Part shown: in pieces, positions 1-14,100 of the stretch | Position numbering within the stretch: the first letter of the stretch is position 1 | Layout of the letters: each line of letters begins with the position of its first letter | Assembly: GCA_029168955.1 (NCBI GenBank) | Contig: JAPDOI010000436.1 | Span: forward strand, 186,001-250,000 | Origin: Aplectana chamaeleonis | Lineage: Eukaryota > Nematoda > Chromadorea > Rhabditida > Cosmocercidae | DNA length: 64,000 nucleotides | Reading direction: 5' to 3' | Notes under the pieces: generated by a model | Told to the model about the DNA's origin: nothing | What the model saw: the letters and a program-made list of their open reading frames with translations, nothing else | The model's database searches: none | Program-made: the position numbers and the translations under genes

Positions 1-1245
1 TCTGGATGTTTTTTGCCGTAACTGCAGTTCAGTTCAACGTCGCAGTGCACGTTATGGTATGTTTACACAAGGTGTCGAGTTGATCGCAAAACGCTTGGCT
101 CCGGGCGAGATTGAACCAGCATATTCCCTTTCCGGGGGAGCGCCTTCTCGCACTGCACCACCGAAGCCCCAGCGCCGCTCTCACTCAACTGCTCGGTAAA
201 TCTTCACCGAAGCAATCATCCTTTCACCCGCATAACGGGATGAAACAGGTTTACCGTCGGAGACTATCTAACAGTCGTAGACCTGTCAAGATGATGCCCT
301 AGTTAAGTCTTACACGATTTCTGGATGTTTTTTGCCGTAACTGCAGTTCAACGTCGCAGTGCACGTTATGGTATGTTTACACAAGGTGTCGAGTTGATCG
401 CAAAACGCTTGGCTCCGGGCGAGATTGAACCAGCATATTCCCTTTCCGGGGGAGCGCCTTATCGCACTGCACCACCGAAGCCCCAGCGCCGCTCTCACTC
501 AACTGCTCGGTAAATCTTCACCGAAGCAATCATCCTTTCACCCGCATAACGGGATGAAACAGGTTTACCGTCAGAGACTATCTAATAGTCGTAGACCTGT
601 TAGAATGACGCCCTAGTTAAGTCTTACACGATTTCTGGATGTTTTGCCGTAACTGCAGTTCAACGTCGCAGTGCTCGTTATGGTATGTTTACACAAGGTG
701 TCGAGTTGATCGCAAAACGCTTGGCTCCGGGCGAGATTGAACCAGCATATTCCCTTTCCGGGGGAGCGCCTTATCGCACTGCACCACCGAAGCCCCAGCG
801 CCGCTCTCACTCAACTGCTCGGTAAATCTTCACCGAAGCAATCATCCTTTCACCCGCATAACGGGATGAAACAGGTTTACCGTCAGAGACTATCTAACAG
901 TCGTAGACCTGTCAAGATGATGCCCTAGTTAAGTCTTACACGATTTCTGGATGTTTTTTGCCGTAACTGCAGTTCAACGTCGCAGTGCACGTTATGGTAC
1001 GTTTACACAGGTGTCGAGTTGATCGCAAAACGCTTGGTTTCGAGCGAGATTGAACCAGCATATTCCCTTTCCGGGGGAGCGCCTTATCGCACTGCACCAC
1101 CGAAGCCCCAGAGAGTTGAGTGAGAGCGGCGCTGGGGCTTCGGTGGTGCAGTGCGATAAGGCGCTCCCCCGGAAAGGGAATATGCTGGTTCAATCTCGCC
1201 CGGAGCCAAGCGTTTTGCGATCAACTCGACACCTTGTGTAAACAT
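1..1245. repeat. ~314-bp tandem array ending in an inverted copy
   Basis: Units start with TCTGGATGTT at 1, 320, 634 and 946, giving spacings of 319, 314 and 312 bp with only scattered differences. The fourth unit stops at about 1111. From about 1113 to 1245 the sequence is the reverse complement of the unit, so the array ends in a hairpin with arms of about 130 bp. Short open frames that recur on both strands are by-products of the repeat. The array has no 5S rRNA, snRNA or spliced-leader similarity that I can see. It runs off the left edge of the window. Confidence 0.93.
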
Positions 1246-1249
1246 TGAC

Positions 1250-1545
1250 TTAACTTGTTAAAAAAATTGACAGAAGTGCTTGCTTTCATTGTTCAACTGT
1301 TTTTTATTAGGAAAATTTGCGTTTATTTCTTTCTCTGAATGTCGATGATTTTTGACCGCTCGGCATGAGACTGCGATCTTTTTGAGCAGCGCTGTGCACG
1401 AACTAGCATCTTTGAGCCTTAAAAACTCTAATTCTAGCCCGTTTTTCACCGCTCTACCTTCGAAGTTTTTCAGCTGCTTTCGATCTGAGCTGCTTTTTAT
1501 AGTTTTTTTTTCGATAACATTTTTCATTGTGACCACTGCCTTTAA
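1250..1545 (-). mobile_element. Family A TTAA element, truncated copy (A1)
   Basis: Read on the minus strand, this matches the first half of the family A elements at 34.03 kb and 60.25 kb: TTAAAGGCAGTGGTCAC terminus, a GCTGAAAAACT block, and the GTTCGTGCAC and CATCGACATTC blocks. The other half is missing and the element ends at the tandem array. Its terminal TTAA (1542-1545) is also the start of the next element. Confidence 0.8.
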
Positions 1546-1956
1546 GGCTCCGTCCATACGTGGCGAGAGCGTGCGATTACGCAAAATCGATGGTCATCGT
1601 GGGCACACGATTCGCTAGCCGCTCCTTCTCGCGCGCTCCCGTTCGCGTTCGCCAGCACCACGGAACAAGCAGCAAGTTTCAAGCTTACTGCTCGATCACT
1701 AAAGCAGGTGGTACTAAACCTGTAGCAAAACTACTGCCCTTGTTTTTCACACTGCCTCCACGAAAGTCGAAAACCATGGGAAATCATCAGCCGTTTCGCC
1801 GACTCGAGCAATTGATCACCTGATCAAACGTTTTCAATCGAATCAACACGAGGTGGGGGGTGTTTGCCTGTGTTAGTTTGCGGGTAGCGTTGAGGAGCGT
1901 CGAGAGGCGCACAGCAGCGGGAGCGCTCGCTCTCGCGACGTATGGACGCTGCCTAA
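1542..1956. mobile_element. Family H inverted-repeat element (H1)
   Basis: The terminal inverted repeats are built on CGTCCATACGTGGCGAGAGCG (1549 onward) and its complement CTCTCGCGACGTATGGACG (about 1931-1949). A related copy split by another element is at 14202-14956. There is no coding potential; I infer a non-autonomous DNA transposon. Confidence 0.8.
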
Positions 1957-2435
1957 AGCCTAGTTTTGACTGCAGGTGGTCGCTGCGGCCGTGCGAGGGA
2001 CAACTGTTCCTTTTTCATCGCGCGTAATGGAAAGCCGCTCCAATTGTGATCGCTTCGTGGCAAACGTCATATATCGCTGGGTCGCGGCGACGAAATCCTA
2101 TGTTTTACTGCATCGCTGCTTGTAGAGCGATTCTCAATGATCGCTGATCATCGCTCCATCGCTGCCATTATGGCAGCGATGGTGCGATTGCCAGCTAATG
2201 ACACGTTTCGTCTAGTGAACGTTGACCATTTCACATGACAAGATCAGTGTTTACGAGTTGAAACGTGTTATTGATAACTACCAGCCATTAATTTCACGGA
2301 TTGATTGAATTTCTTCGATCATCCGTGAGACTATGCACTATGAACAGAATCGCTGCCGCTGCTACATCACTGCAGCAGCGGGTATGAAATCGCTGCGATG
2401 AAAAACAGCAGCGATGCAGTCAAAACTAGGCTTAA
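1953..2435. mobile_element. Family I inverted-repeat element (I1)
   Basis: The ends are AAGCCTAGTTTTGACTGCA (1957 onward) and its exact complement before the TTAA at 2432-2435. The interior is rich in ATCGCTG words. It follows H1 with a shared CTAA. Confidence 0.75.
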
Positions 2436-4357
2436 GGGAAATGCAGATTCTGCTCCTATGGACTCTCGAAAAGTCCCTATAATGATGTGACAGAGATGCG
2501 TTGCGTGACGCAAAGCATTCATCTTAAAGAGCCCGTATTTTCGACGACTCTTGTCGGTATTCAATTGCAATACATTGCTAATCATTGCTCAGAAAGTCTT
2601 GGTCATGCAAGGTTCAAAAAAAATGACGTTCAACCACAAAACAATATCTAATAATATAAACCTTTTCCTGAGCACATCAACGAATTTCTTTGCATTTCGG
2701 AGCTGATGACGTACTCAAAAATGGTCGAGCGCATAAGGAATGTTGACGAACTATTCGCTTCACATAATCTTTATTGCATTGCATTTCAATATTCAATGAT
2801 TAAATCTTTGAGCATTATTACGATACATGATTCTTGTGGAGAATAATCAATCTTGCGACAAAAAGGAAAGAAATGCTAAAGTGCGAAATTGAGACTAGGG
2901 CCTTGCCTGTTCTAATCGCGACATCCGAGCATAAGCACAAATGCCAGCTTTGAGTCAAAACGATTATTGTATAGCTAACTACACTCAGCAGCTTGACATT
3001 GTATTAGGAAATTATATATCCAACAGGCCATCTAATAAGAGCGGATTGGTGTGCCCGCAATCAAGCGTCACAATTCAAACAGGCAATGCTTCGGAGAGAA
3101 AATGCATAAAGAAAACAACAGCAGAACGAGAACATATTATATCCCTAGTTATACTCCGGCGAACGCTGCAGAAATTACAAGGCAGTTGTCACTTTTCCGC
3201 TCCTCTAGTAAGCTATGTAGAGGCACTTCAAAGGAAATAGAGAAAACGCGCCGAGCTGATCTACTGGTCGTATATTGTTTCGTTGCGGGATCCACCTGAT
3301 TGGATATTGTCAATTTTTGTCAGCTGATTTTTCCCCAAGATTAGAGTTGTCAAACAACACGAAAAGGAATTATAGGGAACTTCATGTTCATTTGCCTATC
3401 CACGTAACCAGCTCGCATGCAGCGCCATCGATCGATACGGGCAGAATCAATGCATGACGTCACGAGCAAGCGTGTCGCGGGCGGCCTTGCTGTGGGGCGA
3501 CTAAACACAAACAGGACGATAGCAACGCCGCACAAACAAGTCTGGTACGCAATATTGCGTTGAACGCAAGGTCGTGTGCCGCGGCAATGTCCGCGTGGCT
3601 ATTCTGTATTCTGCCGGAATAGAACTAGAGCTTTACTGAACCTGTGTAGATCAATCACAATAGGAAGCAACAATCAAAAACGACACTACACACGCGTGTA
3701 TTGGACTACACGAATGCTCCTGACAGTGGGTGAAGTACAACACAAAGTGAAACTCGAGTCGCACAGCGTGCATCTGCCTCAGATCCTGCGTTCAATCAGC
3801 TGGATTGGCCTGGTGGTCCTCTGAGGTGAACTCCGGCTCCTGCCTTGAGTATTCGTGTACTTCGATATAACAACATTCACACCTTCACAAGAATTGTAAG
3901 ACAACAACAACGGAGATTCAACAAATGGGATACGCAGTTTAAATACAAGAAAAGAACAAATCAACTCGTTTTTCAGTAAGCAGTCGGATATTATTTGATC
4001 TTACAGAGTGAAAACGAATCAAGAATGATTCTTGAATAACTGACCTGCCGCGATTATCACCACATGAAAAGGGATTCCCTTAGCAAATTACTTTTCATTA
4101 TTGCACATACATACATATGTATAGTAATTAATGAGGCATCGTGGACCGGGTCTCATGCCTTATTGTCGCCAGAAACAATCTATAAATGACAGAAAACTCG
4201 TCAAAAGCAGACTTCATGAGAGAAATCTTTGTCGAACTGGAGGGTTCGAGAGGAGAAAGACAGCAAGAAAAGAAGTAGGAAGATACATTGAAGTAGGCGA
4301 AATATGGTTGCATCTGATACTGGCCCTCGAAGATGTGACCGGTATGGAGATATGAGA
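2436..4357. other. No gene recognised
   Basis: AT-rich DNA with only short open frames that overlap on several strands and have no recognisable motif. It lies downstream of the minus-strand host gene. There is a small ACATAC repeat near 4105. Confidence 0.4.
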
Positions 4358-4506
4358 TATCGTCCATCACTGGATGAGGGATCGCCGCGACGCTGCTTGG
4401 CGGGAAAAATTGCGCGCGGGAAAACGAAGGGAGAGTGGCTATTGATCGCGCAATTTTTCCCGCCAAGCAGCCTCGCGGCGATCCCTCATCCAGTGATGGA
4501 CGATAT
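4358..4506. repeat. Perfect fold-back hairpin (family J1)
   Basis: The arms at 4358-4417 and 4447-4506 are nearly perfect complements (ATCGTCCATCACTGGATGAG against CTCATCCAGTGATGGACGAT), with one extra base in one arm and a 30-nt loop. A half copy is at 9166-9245 and a decayed one near 29650-29740. Confidence 0.9.
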
Positions 4507-4946
4507 GCTATTACACGAATTTTTAGAAATAAAGAAAAAAACTCTGCTAGCTAAACATCTTGGTAAGAAATCATAGCCAGAACATTTACTGATTATAATC
4601 ATCGCTCAGTCTTAGGGATTTTAGACAGAGCGAGTGAACTGGCTGAAAGCTTGTGGTGAGATATCGCATAAAATGTGCGAAACTAAAAAAGTGTGAAACA
4701 ATTCTAAACCTACCGCATGTAGGCCACAAATTATTCTATGAGGCACCACCGCGGTTTTGGTGGCGGCGATGTATGCAAATAAACCTCAACTACATAAAAT
4801 TTGATTCCGTAGGGGAAACCAGACCTGAGAGGTTCATACATCTTTGAGAAGGGGAAGCTCAAGTTGCTGCGAAGTTATAGATCAGTGGGAAAATATGTAG
4901 GTGTCGGATCAAGTACTCCGACAACTCGCACAATGTACTCCGTCCT

Positions 4947-5123
4947 TTAGAGGAGTTTTCGCCCCTTGCAAGAGTCGACAAAGTGCGAGATTTGTTCACA
5001 GGTGAATGTCGGTACGAAAGTCCGCAAGAAAGTGCAGTTATTTTGAGCGTATGATGAAATGTCGGTGACGCCAAATGACGATGCCAAACGTAGGATGTGG
5101 GAGCACGTCTTCGAAGTAGCTTC
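4947..5123 (-). CDS. Exon 13: C-terminal four-cysteine module
   Basis: Acceptor CGATTATTCAG; 58 codons and TAA, in phase with exon 12. Cysteines lie at TCSH, NNCTF, FTCEQ and DSCK, with a hydrophobic pattern that suggests a small helical disulphide-bonded domain of unknown family. I found no AATAAA in the 250 bases after the stop; an AATAAT-like hexamer is near 4730. Confidence 0.82.
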   Translation of the reverse strand, partial: EATSKTCSHILRLASSFGVTDISSYAQNNCTFLRTFVPTFTCEQISHFVDSCKGRKLL

Positions 5124-8100
5124 CTGAATAATCGAGATTTTGAACGGTAGTGGCAGCATACGATGGAGGGGAAACGAATACATAATTGCCCGAAAAGCAT
5201 ATTGTAGCGTGTTCAAAGGCAGCGTAGATGCTCGTAAACGTGATTGAGATAACTACAGAAATAGAATTGTATGGCTCAGAACGCAACGCCTGCGCACTTT
5301 GAAGCGTCAAATACGACCCACAATGACGCTACACGAGTAAGAAGTTGGCCCGCCCCTGTATCTGCCCGCCTCCTGTAATTGCGTCCTCCTCCAAAACAGG
5401 GGTGCTAGGCCATTTCCGCCGTCGGTGACGTTTGTGGGTTGTAGAATAGGTACAATAGGTAAACCATTGTGTGTCCTTTTTGACGCCTCAAAATGCGTAG
5501 GCGTTGTGTTCTGAGCCATACCATTCTACTTTGGTAGTTATCTCAAACACGTTGCGAGCGTGTATGCTGCCTTTAAAGGCAGCGTTCACGATAATCTTTA
5601 ATTTTGAGATTATTCGCCATATTGATTAAGTGGCTCCCGGTAGAAGTAAAATGACGAAGAAACTGAGAAAAACGCACCAGAAGTACACGAAATCCTTAAG
5701 TATCACCCCGCCTCCTAAGGATCACAGGAAATGTTTACTGTGACAATAAAATCTTTTGTGGACCCGTCCCCTGCAATTCTCTACTCTCTATTGCTCCGTT
5801 CTTTCCTTAGGGCCCTAACTAATCCTGCTTTGCATAAAATATTCTTCTATTTTCAATTGACTCAATTTTCCACCGGTGACAACCACCATGAACATGTTCA
5901 TCCAACCGGAGAACCCATGTTATAGAATAATGACAATGAAATGCGACGCTTTAATTTCTTCGTAATTTTGGTAACACTTGGATGCAAACGCATTGTTTCA
6001 TGTGAAAACTCGGGGACGAAAATCATCGTGAACACTGCCTTAAAACTATGAAGATGGCCTTTTCTTGCTCATGCGATTGGATCTTGATCCCAAAATTATT
6101 TTGGAATAATGTTCTCTCTCCGCTTCTTCTTTCGAGCTCATTTTTTCAGTTAAAAAGCTAATTATTTGCCATTCTGGAAGGAAAATCAATCAAGAGCGTT
6201 TTTAGTGACTATTGTATGGAATTGAAAAGCTAAATTATTGATTTAAAGTTTTTGAGAAAAATCATGATCAGTGTTGGAGCCTACTCAAGGCAGATCCGAA
6301 GGACGGAGGCTGCACTCTCGCCCGACTTACTCAGCGGTGAGTCTCACCCTGTAAAAAACTACGGATGTAGCGGAGGCGTAATGCTTTGCTTCCAAGAGAG
6401 CCTGCTACGCGCTGATTCCCACAGCGACTGCCTGCGTACGCGCGCACAGCCTGCTACGGATTGGTTCGAGCACCGGCGTCATGCATTTCCCGTGCCATGA
6501 CCTTGGGAGATCGCAAATTAAGGCCGATAATTTAAGACTTTGGAGAGCCTTTTGCCAATCCGGATAGCTCAAGCTTACATTCGGCTTGCACAGCTGTGTC
6601 GAATGAATTCCGAGATTTAGCGAAAGTGCTCGGATATCGATTTCCGTCAATCATCCGACGTCAACGGCTCCAGACCTTCACTTCTGTCCATGACAACGCT
6701 GCCTTCCCTGCTAGTCGGTCAACGTCAGCATGGATTGCAAAAGGAATATCCTGGTTTCCGGTTGATCTGCATGTACTCGTGATCTTGATCCCATGAAGAA
6801 TCACCGGACCGTCATCATACAGAAGATTTATAACTATGCCAAGCAATACGTCAAGTTTGGCGAATTTGAGGGGCCCATAACCCATTCCTTCGTCTCGCTG
6901 AAGCTTAACGTGACAAATCTGCTCCAGTGTATGCCACAGCGATGGATTGAAGTTAGGTTGAGTAAAGGAGGACACAAAAGTTACAAACTCTGATTATTGC
7001 TGGCCGTCGTAAGGAAACTTTGGTTTCATTTGGTGGGCCAACAGTTTTGAAACGAGTTTTTTTTTCAATATAAACGCGTATGAGACCAGAATTAGCATAT
7101 GTAGCCATCTGAAAGGGTTTCCGATTACGCTAAATCTGTAGGCGGCCAACGCGGAGCAATTGAGTGAAACCGGATTGAAAAATCCCGATGGTCATAAGGG
7201 AGCCTATAGCTATGAAATGCAGTGCGTTTAATTAGTATCGATAAGAGAATGACATGAACATTGAAATCGGATCACCTTGCAGCGAGCTATGGAGATTCGG
7301 CCCTCTGCGCGCGCAAAAAAACAAGCGCACCAGAACGCCATTTCTCGTTTCAAAATGTCTGCACAGCACTGCACTCGACTATTGGGTACAAGTGGCAAAA
7401 GGCCCAAATATTAACTTCAAACCCCCGCTTTAGGGATGAAGCGCGGCTTCGAATTGAAAATACGCGATGCTGATATACGGGAAAAGTACCGCGCGAAAAA
7501 TACGAAAGGATTGCAGCTCTCGATCAAATTATTTAGGTCCCAATAGCTGACTGCGTCTTCCTAATTGAGTGGCACAGACGTTGCAGATTGTTAGAGCCCT
7601 CTTTCACTACGTCTCATATCAAAGATCTTCACCTTTTTGGTTGTATCGTGTAGGTCGGCTCCTAACCCTTCACAGAGGCCGGAATTTTTAATGCGATTTC
7701 TATCAAATTTCGCTGTTATCCTTCACTGCTTCAAAGGCAGCGGTTACGATAAAAACGGCTGTTCGGTCATCTTCATGGGAAGGTAGATCTGTCCATCAGA
7801 GAGAAGAAAATAGTGAAAAGGCGGAGAAAAAACGGGCAGGGTACAAGTTAAAACTGCTTATTATGGGGTGTCAGCCCGCCCATCCCCCGAATAACGAGAT
7901 TTTCATGAGTGCCTGTCTTGTCTTCTTTTGTCTTGCTCTTGAAGTAGTTGCTGACTACTTCAAAAGCCTACTAACGACTTTAGGAGCAAAATAAAAGACG
8001 ACAAAACAAGCATTTAAAAGAATCTCGTTTGGGGGTAGGGGAAACACCCAGCAATTATCCGTTTTAACTTGCTCCTGTGTGTTTTTTCTCCGAATTTCCA

Positions 8101-11100
8101 TTGATTTCGCATTTGTGATGAGCAGATCGATCTTTTCATGAGGGTAGCACACGGACGTTTTTTATCGCGGACACTGCCTTTAGAACCGACTGCGACTAGT
8201 CAGTGTGTTCTTTGTAGTATGTAAAAGGCGGCCTACTAATAGCACACTGACTTAAAGGGAGATTACACTACTATAGGATCTTATTCAAGAACATTACCTC
8301 GAAGTGGGGAAGTTTTTCTGGCGGCGTTGCTTGAGGTGGACTAGACGCAGTAGGTGGAGGTGGAAGAGGGGAAGGTGAAGACGCCACCACTGTCTCTTGG
8401 GTGGCACGTGGAAGTATCGACAATGTCGTCAGCCTCCTCAGCTGAAATAAGATCGATCTTTTACAAAATGAGTTTTTGACTTAAATAACGAATAATAAAT
8501 GTATGGGCTTTTTGATGAATGAGCTTTTCTGTAAATGTTATTCATGTACCGTATATGTTGTACATAATTGATTCGACGGAAGTTCAACTTCTCAACTTCC
8601 TTTGAAATTAAGGCCTAATTAGAAGGGAAGTTTTAAAAAAAATCAAGGGTCAAAATGGGCTGAGCAAGCAAAAATAAGACTGTGATTCCTACCTCAAAAT
8701 TAAACCCTCGAAATAACGGACAATTTTTGAAATTATAGTCCTTTTCGTGTTGAAAATCATCCTCATCCAGATTTTCGAACACCTGTCGAGATTTCGAGAG
8801 TTGCGTAATTGCGTAACAAGGCACGGATGTGCACAATAAGCTTGAATCAGTGGACGAAAAGTTGGGTTGGAGAAAGGGTGAGCCTGCACGAGCTATCTTT
8901 GGTTTTCAGCTACCGAAAAGGGGAAGCTTACCATGAATGATGGCAGAACAGAATTCTTCGCTCTCACAATTTCATAATTAATTAATTATCTAAATAGGAC
9001 CAAACATCGGATCTTATTCAGATCAACAAATGTGCATTACTATTGGTGATTGGCATTCAGACACGCTGTATTCAACCATCCTTAGTCTTTCGAAAACCCG
9101 AAGATAGATCTCGTATTCGTGTTTAGCTCCTCAAGCAATCGCTTTACGAAATTTGATAAGAAAACTATCGTCAATCACTGGATGAGGGATCGCCGCGACG
9201 CTGCTTGGCGGGATAAATTGCGCGCGGGAAAATGAAGGGAGAGTGGCTATTGATCGAAGGATTCTGCGCTCAAATGCTGAGCGCGGCAATCTCCCTGTGA
9301 GAAACCAACGATACATTTGCTGGCTTGAAGTTGGTAGCCAACCTAGCTTCGGTCGTCTTAGGCGTCGTTCATACTCCCGCCGCGGAGCGTCGCGGCACAG
9401 TACATTTCTGGTATGTTGCTCACGTGGCGCGGCACGGCTATAGAATCGCACTGCCCCGCCTCGCTTGGCGACGAGAGTATCATTGTGCCGCTGCGCGTGA
9501 GCAATGCCATAGAGTTGCACTTGGCAGCGCCGCTTGGCGGCAGAAGCATAAACGACCTTTTTCCGATTAGAGACTGGGCGCTGTAAGACGCAGCAGCATG
9601 CAATGGAGGAGAATCGATCGTGCGACGCCGCATGACACCAGATTTGGTTTTGAATCGGTCACGCGCGCAACCCGTTTTTCGAAATCTAAGTTCAGGCTGA
9701 AGGCAGCATTTAGCCCTAAATTGCATTGAAAAGAGCGCAAAAAGTTGTATATAATGCTCAAAAATGGTTTGGAATGGTTTCCTAGAATTTGAGCAAATTT
9801 TGAAAAACCGTAAGTTTTCTCTGTTAATCTCCTTTTTTTCAGACGCCGTTCACGATCTTGTGCTACCAGATAAAATTGAGCTAGGGAGCTCATTTTTGGA
9901 CAGGAGGCTGGAAATGGATGCAGGTCGCTCATATTCCAATTTGAACTCGATACCTTTATTTTGAAGGGTACCTCAAAATCGTGGGTTTACATACTATATT
10001 AGCCGTGGGGCACGAAAACTCCTTTTTTCTGCTACGGCTCTGGAGACCGGGGTGTGTGGGTGAATTCGCAGCCAATCAACACAGTTCGTCGAAGGTAAGT
10101 ATTGAACTTGTCAGAATTCGTAATCATGACACGTCATCGATCGATAATCAATATTATCGATTTTCGTGCTTTTTGCACAAAATGCGGCGAACAGTGGTGA
10201 TCGCTTTTGGGATTGGTTTTCTTGGTTGAGGAATTTCGCTCATCAGTCATTATCGATAAATACCGATCAATAATATTGATTTTTTCGCCTGCTGCACAAA
10301 ATGCCGTAATGATTTTTGATTGTTGATGGCTCTAAGCCATTTGTTTGGGAAACTCTTCTCATCATGCAAGATCAAATATTAATGATCAATAATATCGATT
10401 TTTCACATTTTTTATCAAATGCGGCAATGAGTTTTATTTTTTATGTTTGTAAGTCATAGGTTTCAAAATTTGTACTCATACGACAATATCGTCTGTTAGA
10501 TGTTTCATCATTCCAAAATGGAAATCGTTGAGCAAAATTGAAGTCAGAAAGGGAACCTTTGGGAAAAATATGTGAAATTTCTGAAAATTTAGCTTCCTGG
10601 CAAAAGTAGCGATTTGGTAATGGTCAAAAAAAAAGTTTCAAAAATGTCTTGAAATATTTTTAAAAAATGATTTGGCGTAAAATAGCATGGAGTAATAAAA
10701 AAGCTAGGAAATGAAGTGAAATAACCAAAAATACGATTTGGTGGTCGATCATTTCACAAGCTTCTCCGTTAAACTTATCAAAACGAAATCAAGCGCGCAA
10801 CGGAAACACTAAGCCATTTTTGAAAGCTGTATCAAGGGAATCAGCATATGTCATGCTGGGTGAAGGCAACGCTCCATTCCATATCCTTTGTTGCATGCCG
10901 CCGCGCCTTTCAGCGGCGGCACTCCAATCGGACGATCAGGGTTCCCATAGGTTTAAAAATATTAATTCCGTCCAAAAATGCAACTCAAAGACGATATGTG
11001 AAAATTTTATGCGCTCGGAGAAAACTCAGTACCGAGATCGAATAGTCGTCTTTACTCCCACAAAGCAGATTCGTACCGACTGAGCCACTGCTTCTCCCTT

Positions 11101-14100
11101 AAAGACAGCATACACGCTCGTAAAAGTGATTGAGATAACTACGGAAATAGAACGGTATGGCCCAGATAACAACGCCTACGCATTTCGAAGTGTCAAAAAT
11201 GACTCACAAGGCCGGTACATGAGTTAGAAGTTGGCCCCGCCCAGTATTTTTACGGCCCCTGTATTTGGCCTTTTCCTGCAACGCAGGGTTGCTGGGTCAT
11301 ATTCACCGTCGGTACTGTTGGTAATCTGCCTAACAAATGAGCCACCCACGTCAGTGAGAGCGAAGATGGCCCAGCAACTCTGCGTTGAAGGAAAAGGCCA
11401 AATACAGGGGGCGTGAAAATACAGGGCGGGGCCAACTTCTAACCCATGTAGCGGCATTGTGGGTCGTTTTTGACACTTCAAAATGCGTAAGCATTATGTT
11501 CTAAGCCATACGGTTCGATTCACTTAGTTATCTCAACCACGTTTACGAGCGTGTATGCTGCCTTTAAAGGCATCGTTCACTATGAAAACCGATTTCCGGC
11601 TTTTGCGTTCAGTCGAACTAGTGGGTCATGACAATGTCACTCAGAAAGTTTGGAGTTTCAAAACGGCCTCTGTAGAAGATTTCTCAAAACGGCTTCCTGG
11701 GTTTGGGTGACCGGCCTTGGGGTCGATCCGTTGCTACAAGCAACAAAACTCAGTTGTTGTTGCCGGTTGGCGTGCCTGGGCGCGTCGTAGGGCGTATTGC
11801 ACACGCCAGTCGATTTCACATTAGGGATCGATCGGAAGCAGCTGACAGCAATGGACGCAGCAGGCTGGTAACCCTTTTTATTTGAGTCAAAAGGTTGTTT
11901 TTTAGGTAGGAAATCAAAAGCGCTGCGCCTAGGAACAAGTCGTAGAACTGTTTCATGCCTTCTTCGCGCAACTACCCCAAGTTGATGTGGGCGCGAACTT
12001 CAAATTTGTTTCGAACTTTCCTGGAATGGGTTTTTCTTGAAAAGTTGACGTTTTTGAGGCGGCCTTTGCAACCTTTAGTCACTATAGGAAAGTAACAACA
12101 CGAAAACTTCAAAAACCTAAATACGGTTCTCATCGTGCCTTTAAGTCTCTGTCCTTTACCACCGTCCGACTTCGCGAGTGAAATGCGGTGCGCACCAGTC
12201 CTGTGATGGAGCAGTTGACAGCATGCATAGATCACCCCACCTCTTCGCCACATTACAAACATATAACAGAGAAATACGGTACCGATGTTCCCCGTTGCGA
12301 CGAAGTTTCCGACCTCATAACTTTGAGATAAAGATCTCAGACAGAGTCACAAACCCTTTTCACGTACAGCAAATAATATGGAAATCCTTGCAGGGTGCCC
12401 CCTTGTGAGCACGAGAGTGTTTTTTTTTTCGTCTTCGATTCACCGAAGTGAGGTTACCTCATTAGCGTATCAACAGAATTTGATCATTTCACTGTCTTAG
12501 ATAGAAACAGGAACATACCGCTTTTGGCCCTGGGGTAGCTGACATTGGGAGAATCTGGTTACGACTGATAGGTTTAGTGTCGTAGTAGTAAGCATTCCTT
12601 GTGTTCAACTAAAGTGATAGATTACAGTTTAAACTAACTGAGAGAATAGAGGAATCTTTGACAGAAGAGGATTAGCAGGAACTTACACGTGCACGTCTGA
12701 ACGGCCGTCGTCCAGGGAATCTTCTCCTGAGAGGTAATCCAGTGTATTCTGAAGCAAGACTCTGAGTTGGGATCAAAGAGTTGGAATCAGGGTTTTTTGC
12801 TTTCTGAATCCTACTTTCTGGCTGTTTCGGCACTTCCGTTTTCTGTCTTTCGAAAGAAAACCAGCTACAGCCAGAAGAAAATCAGAAAAAATCAGCAATC
12901 ATGTCCTCGCAATGATATGCAAGTAGCACTAGCCTAAAGGTAGCATATACACTCCTGAATGTGATTGAGATAACTACGGAAATAGTATGGCTGAGAACAC
13001 AACGCCTACGCATTTTGAAGCGTCAAAAACGATCCACGAGGACGCCATACGAGTGAGAAGTTGGCCCACCTCTGTATCTGCACGCCCCCCGTATTTGAGT
13101 CCTCTTCCAGAACAGGGGTGCTGGGCCATTTCCACCGTCGGCAACGTTTGTGGTTTACCAACTGTACCTATTATACCACCCACAAACGTCGCCGACGGTG
13201 GTATTGACCCATGACCTCTGTTTTGGAGGAGGACGCAAATACAGGGGGCGGGGCCAACTTTTCACTCGTGTAGTCGTCTTTGACGCTTCGAAATGCGTAA
13301 GCGTTGTGTTCTGTGCCATACCATTCTATTTCCGTAGTTATCCCAGTCACGTTTACGAGCGTGTATGCTGCCTTTAATTAGAGGCAGAGTTCTTGATAAA
13401 ATCGGTTGTAGTGCTATGCCCATGGAATGGTAGATCTGGACATCACAAAAGTGAAAATAAGTAAAAATTTAGAGAAAACACGCTCAGGAACGAGTTATTG
13501 CTTGGTGACCTCCCGCCCCCAAATATTGAAATTTATGTAAAAGCCTGTTTTGTCAACTTTTATTTTGCTTCTTAAAGACCCAGTGCAACCTCAGAATCGA
13601 TTTTTCGTTTTTCTGCCTATCTGGAAGAAAATTTCAGGCTGATCACAGTGGTATCTCCAGAATCGCTTAGAACTCACTACGAGCGGAGTTTTGGCTTCTC
13701 AAAAATCTCGATTTTGAACGGCTAGAAGTTCGCGGACGAGTTGTCTCGAGCCTGTATTTTCTCGTTATTCGCAGCCGTCACCTGGCAGTGGGCGTTACCC
13801 ATTTTTTCTTTCAAGGGGGCGTGGCCGACTTTTTCCTGGCTTTTTTCTCGTTTATTTGAGCGAATTGAGATTTCGCGGTTGGCAGGGTTGCTATAGGCGG
13901 CGACCGGACCATAACATCAAAAATTACCTCTGAGGTTGGACTGTGCCTTTAAGTAGTCCGTGAGCAGTTCTGGAGACTACTGACTACTTTAACAGCAAAA
14001 TAGAAAGCGGATAAGCGAGCACTAATGAAGAAACTCGTTAATTAGGGGTCCGGTCGACACCGGTAATTGGCCGTTATACTTTGTTTTCGAGCGTTTTCCC

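Noticed and set aside
1..1245. Repeated 60-85 codon open frames on both strands, and a GGTTCAATCTC string resembling a tRNA B box
   Set aside because: The frames follow the repeat period, and the flanking bases do not fold as a tRNA.
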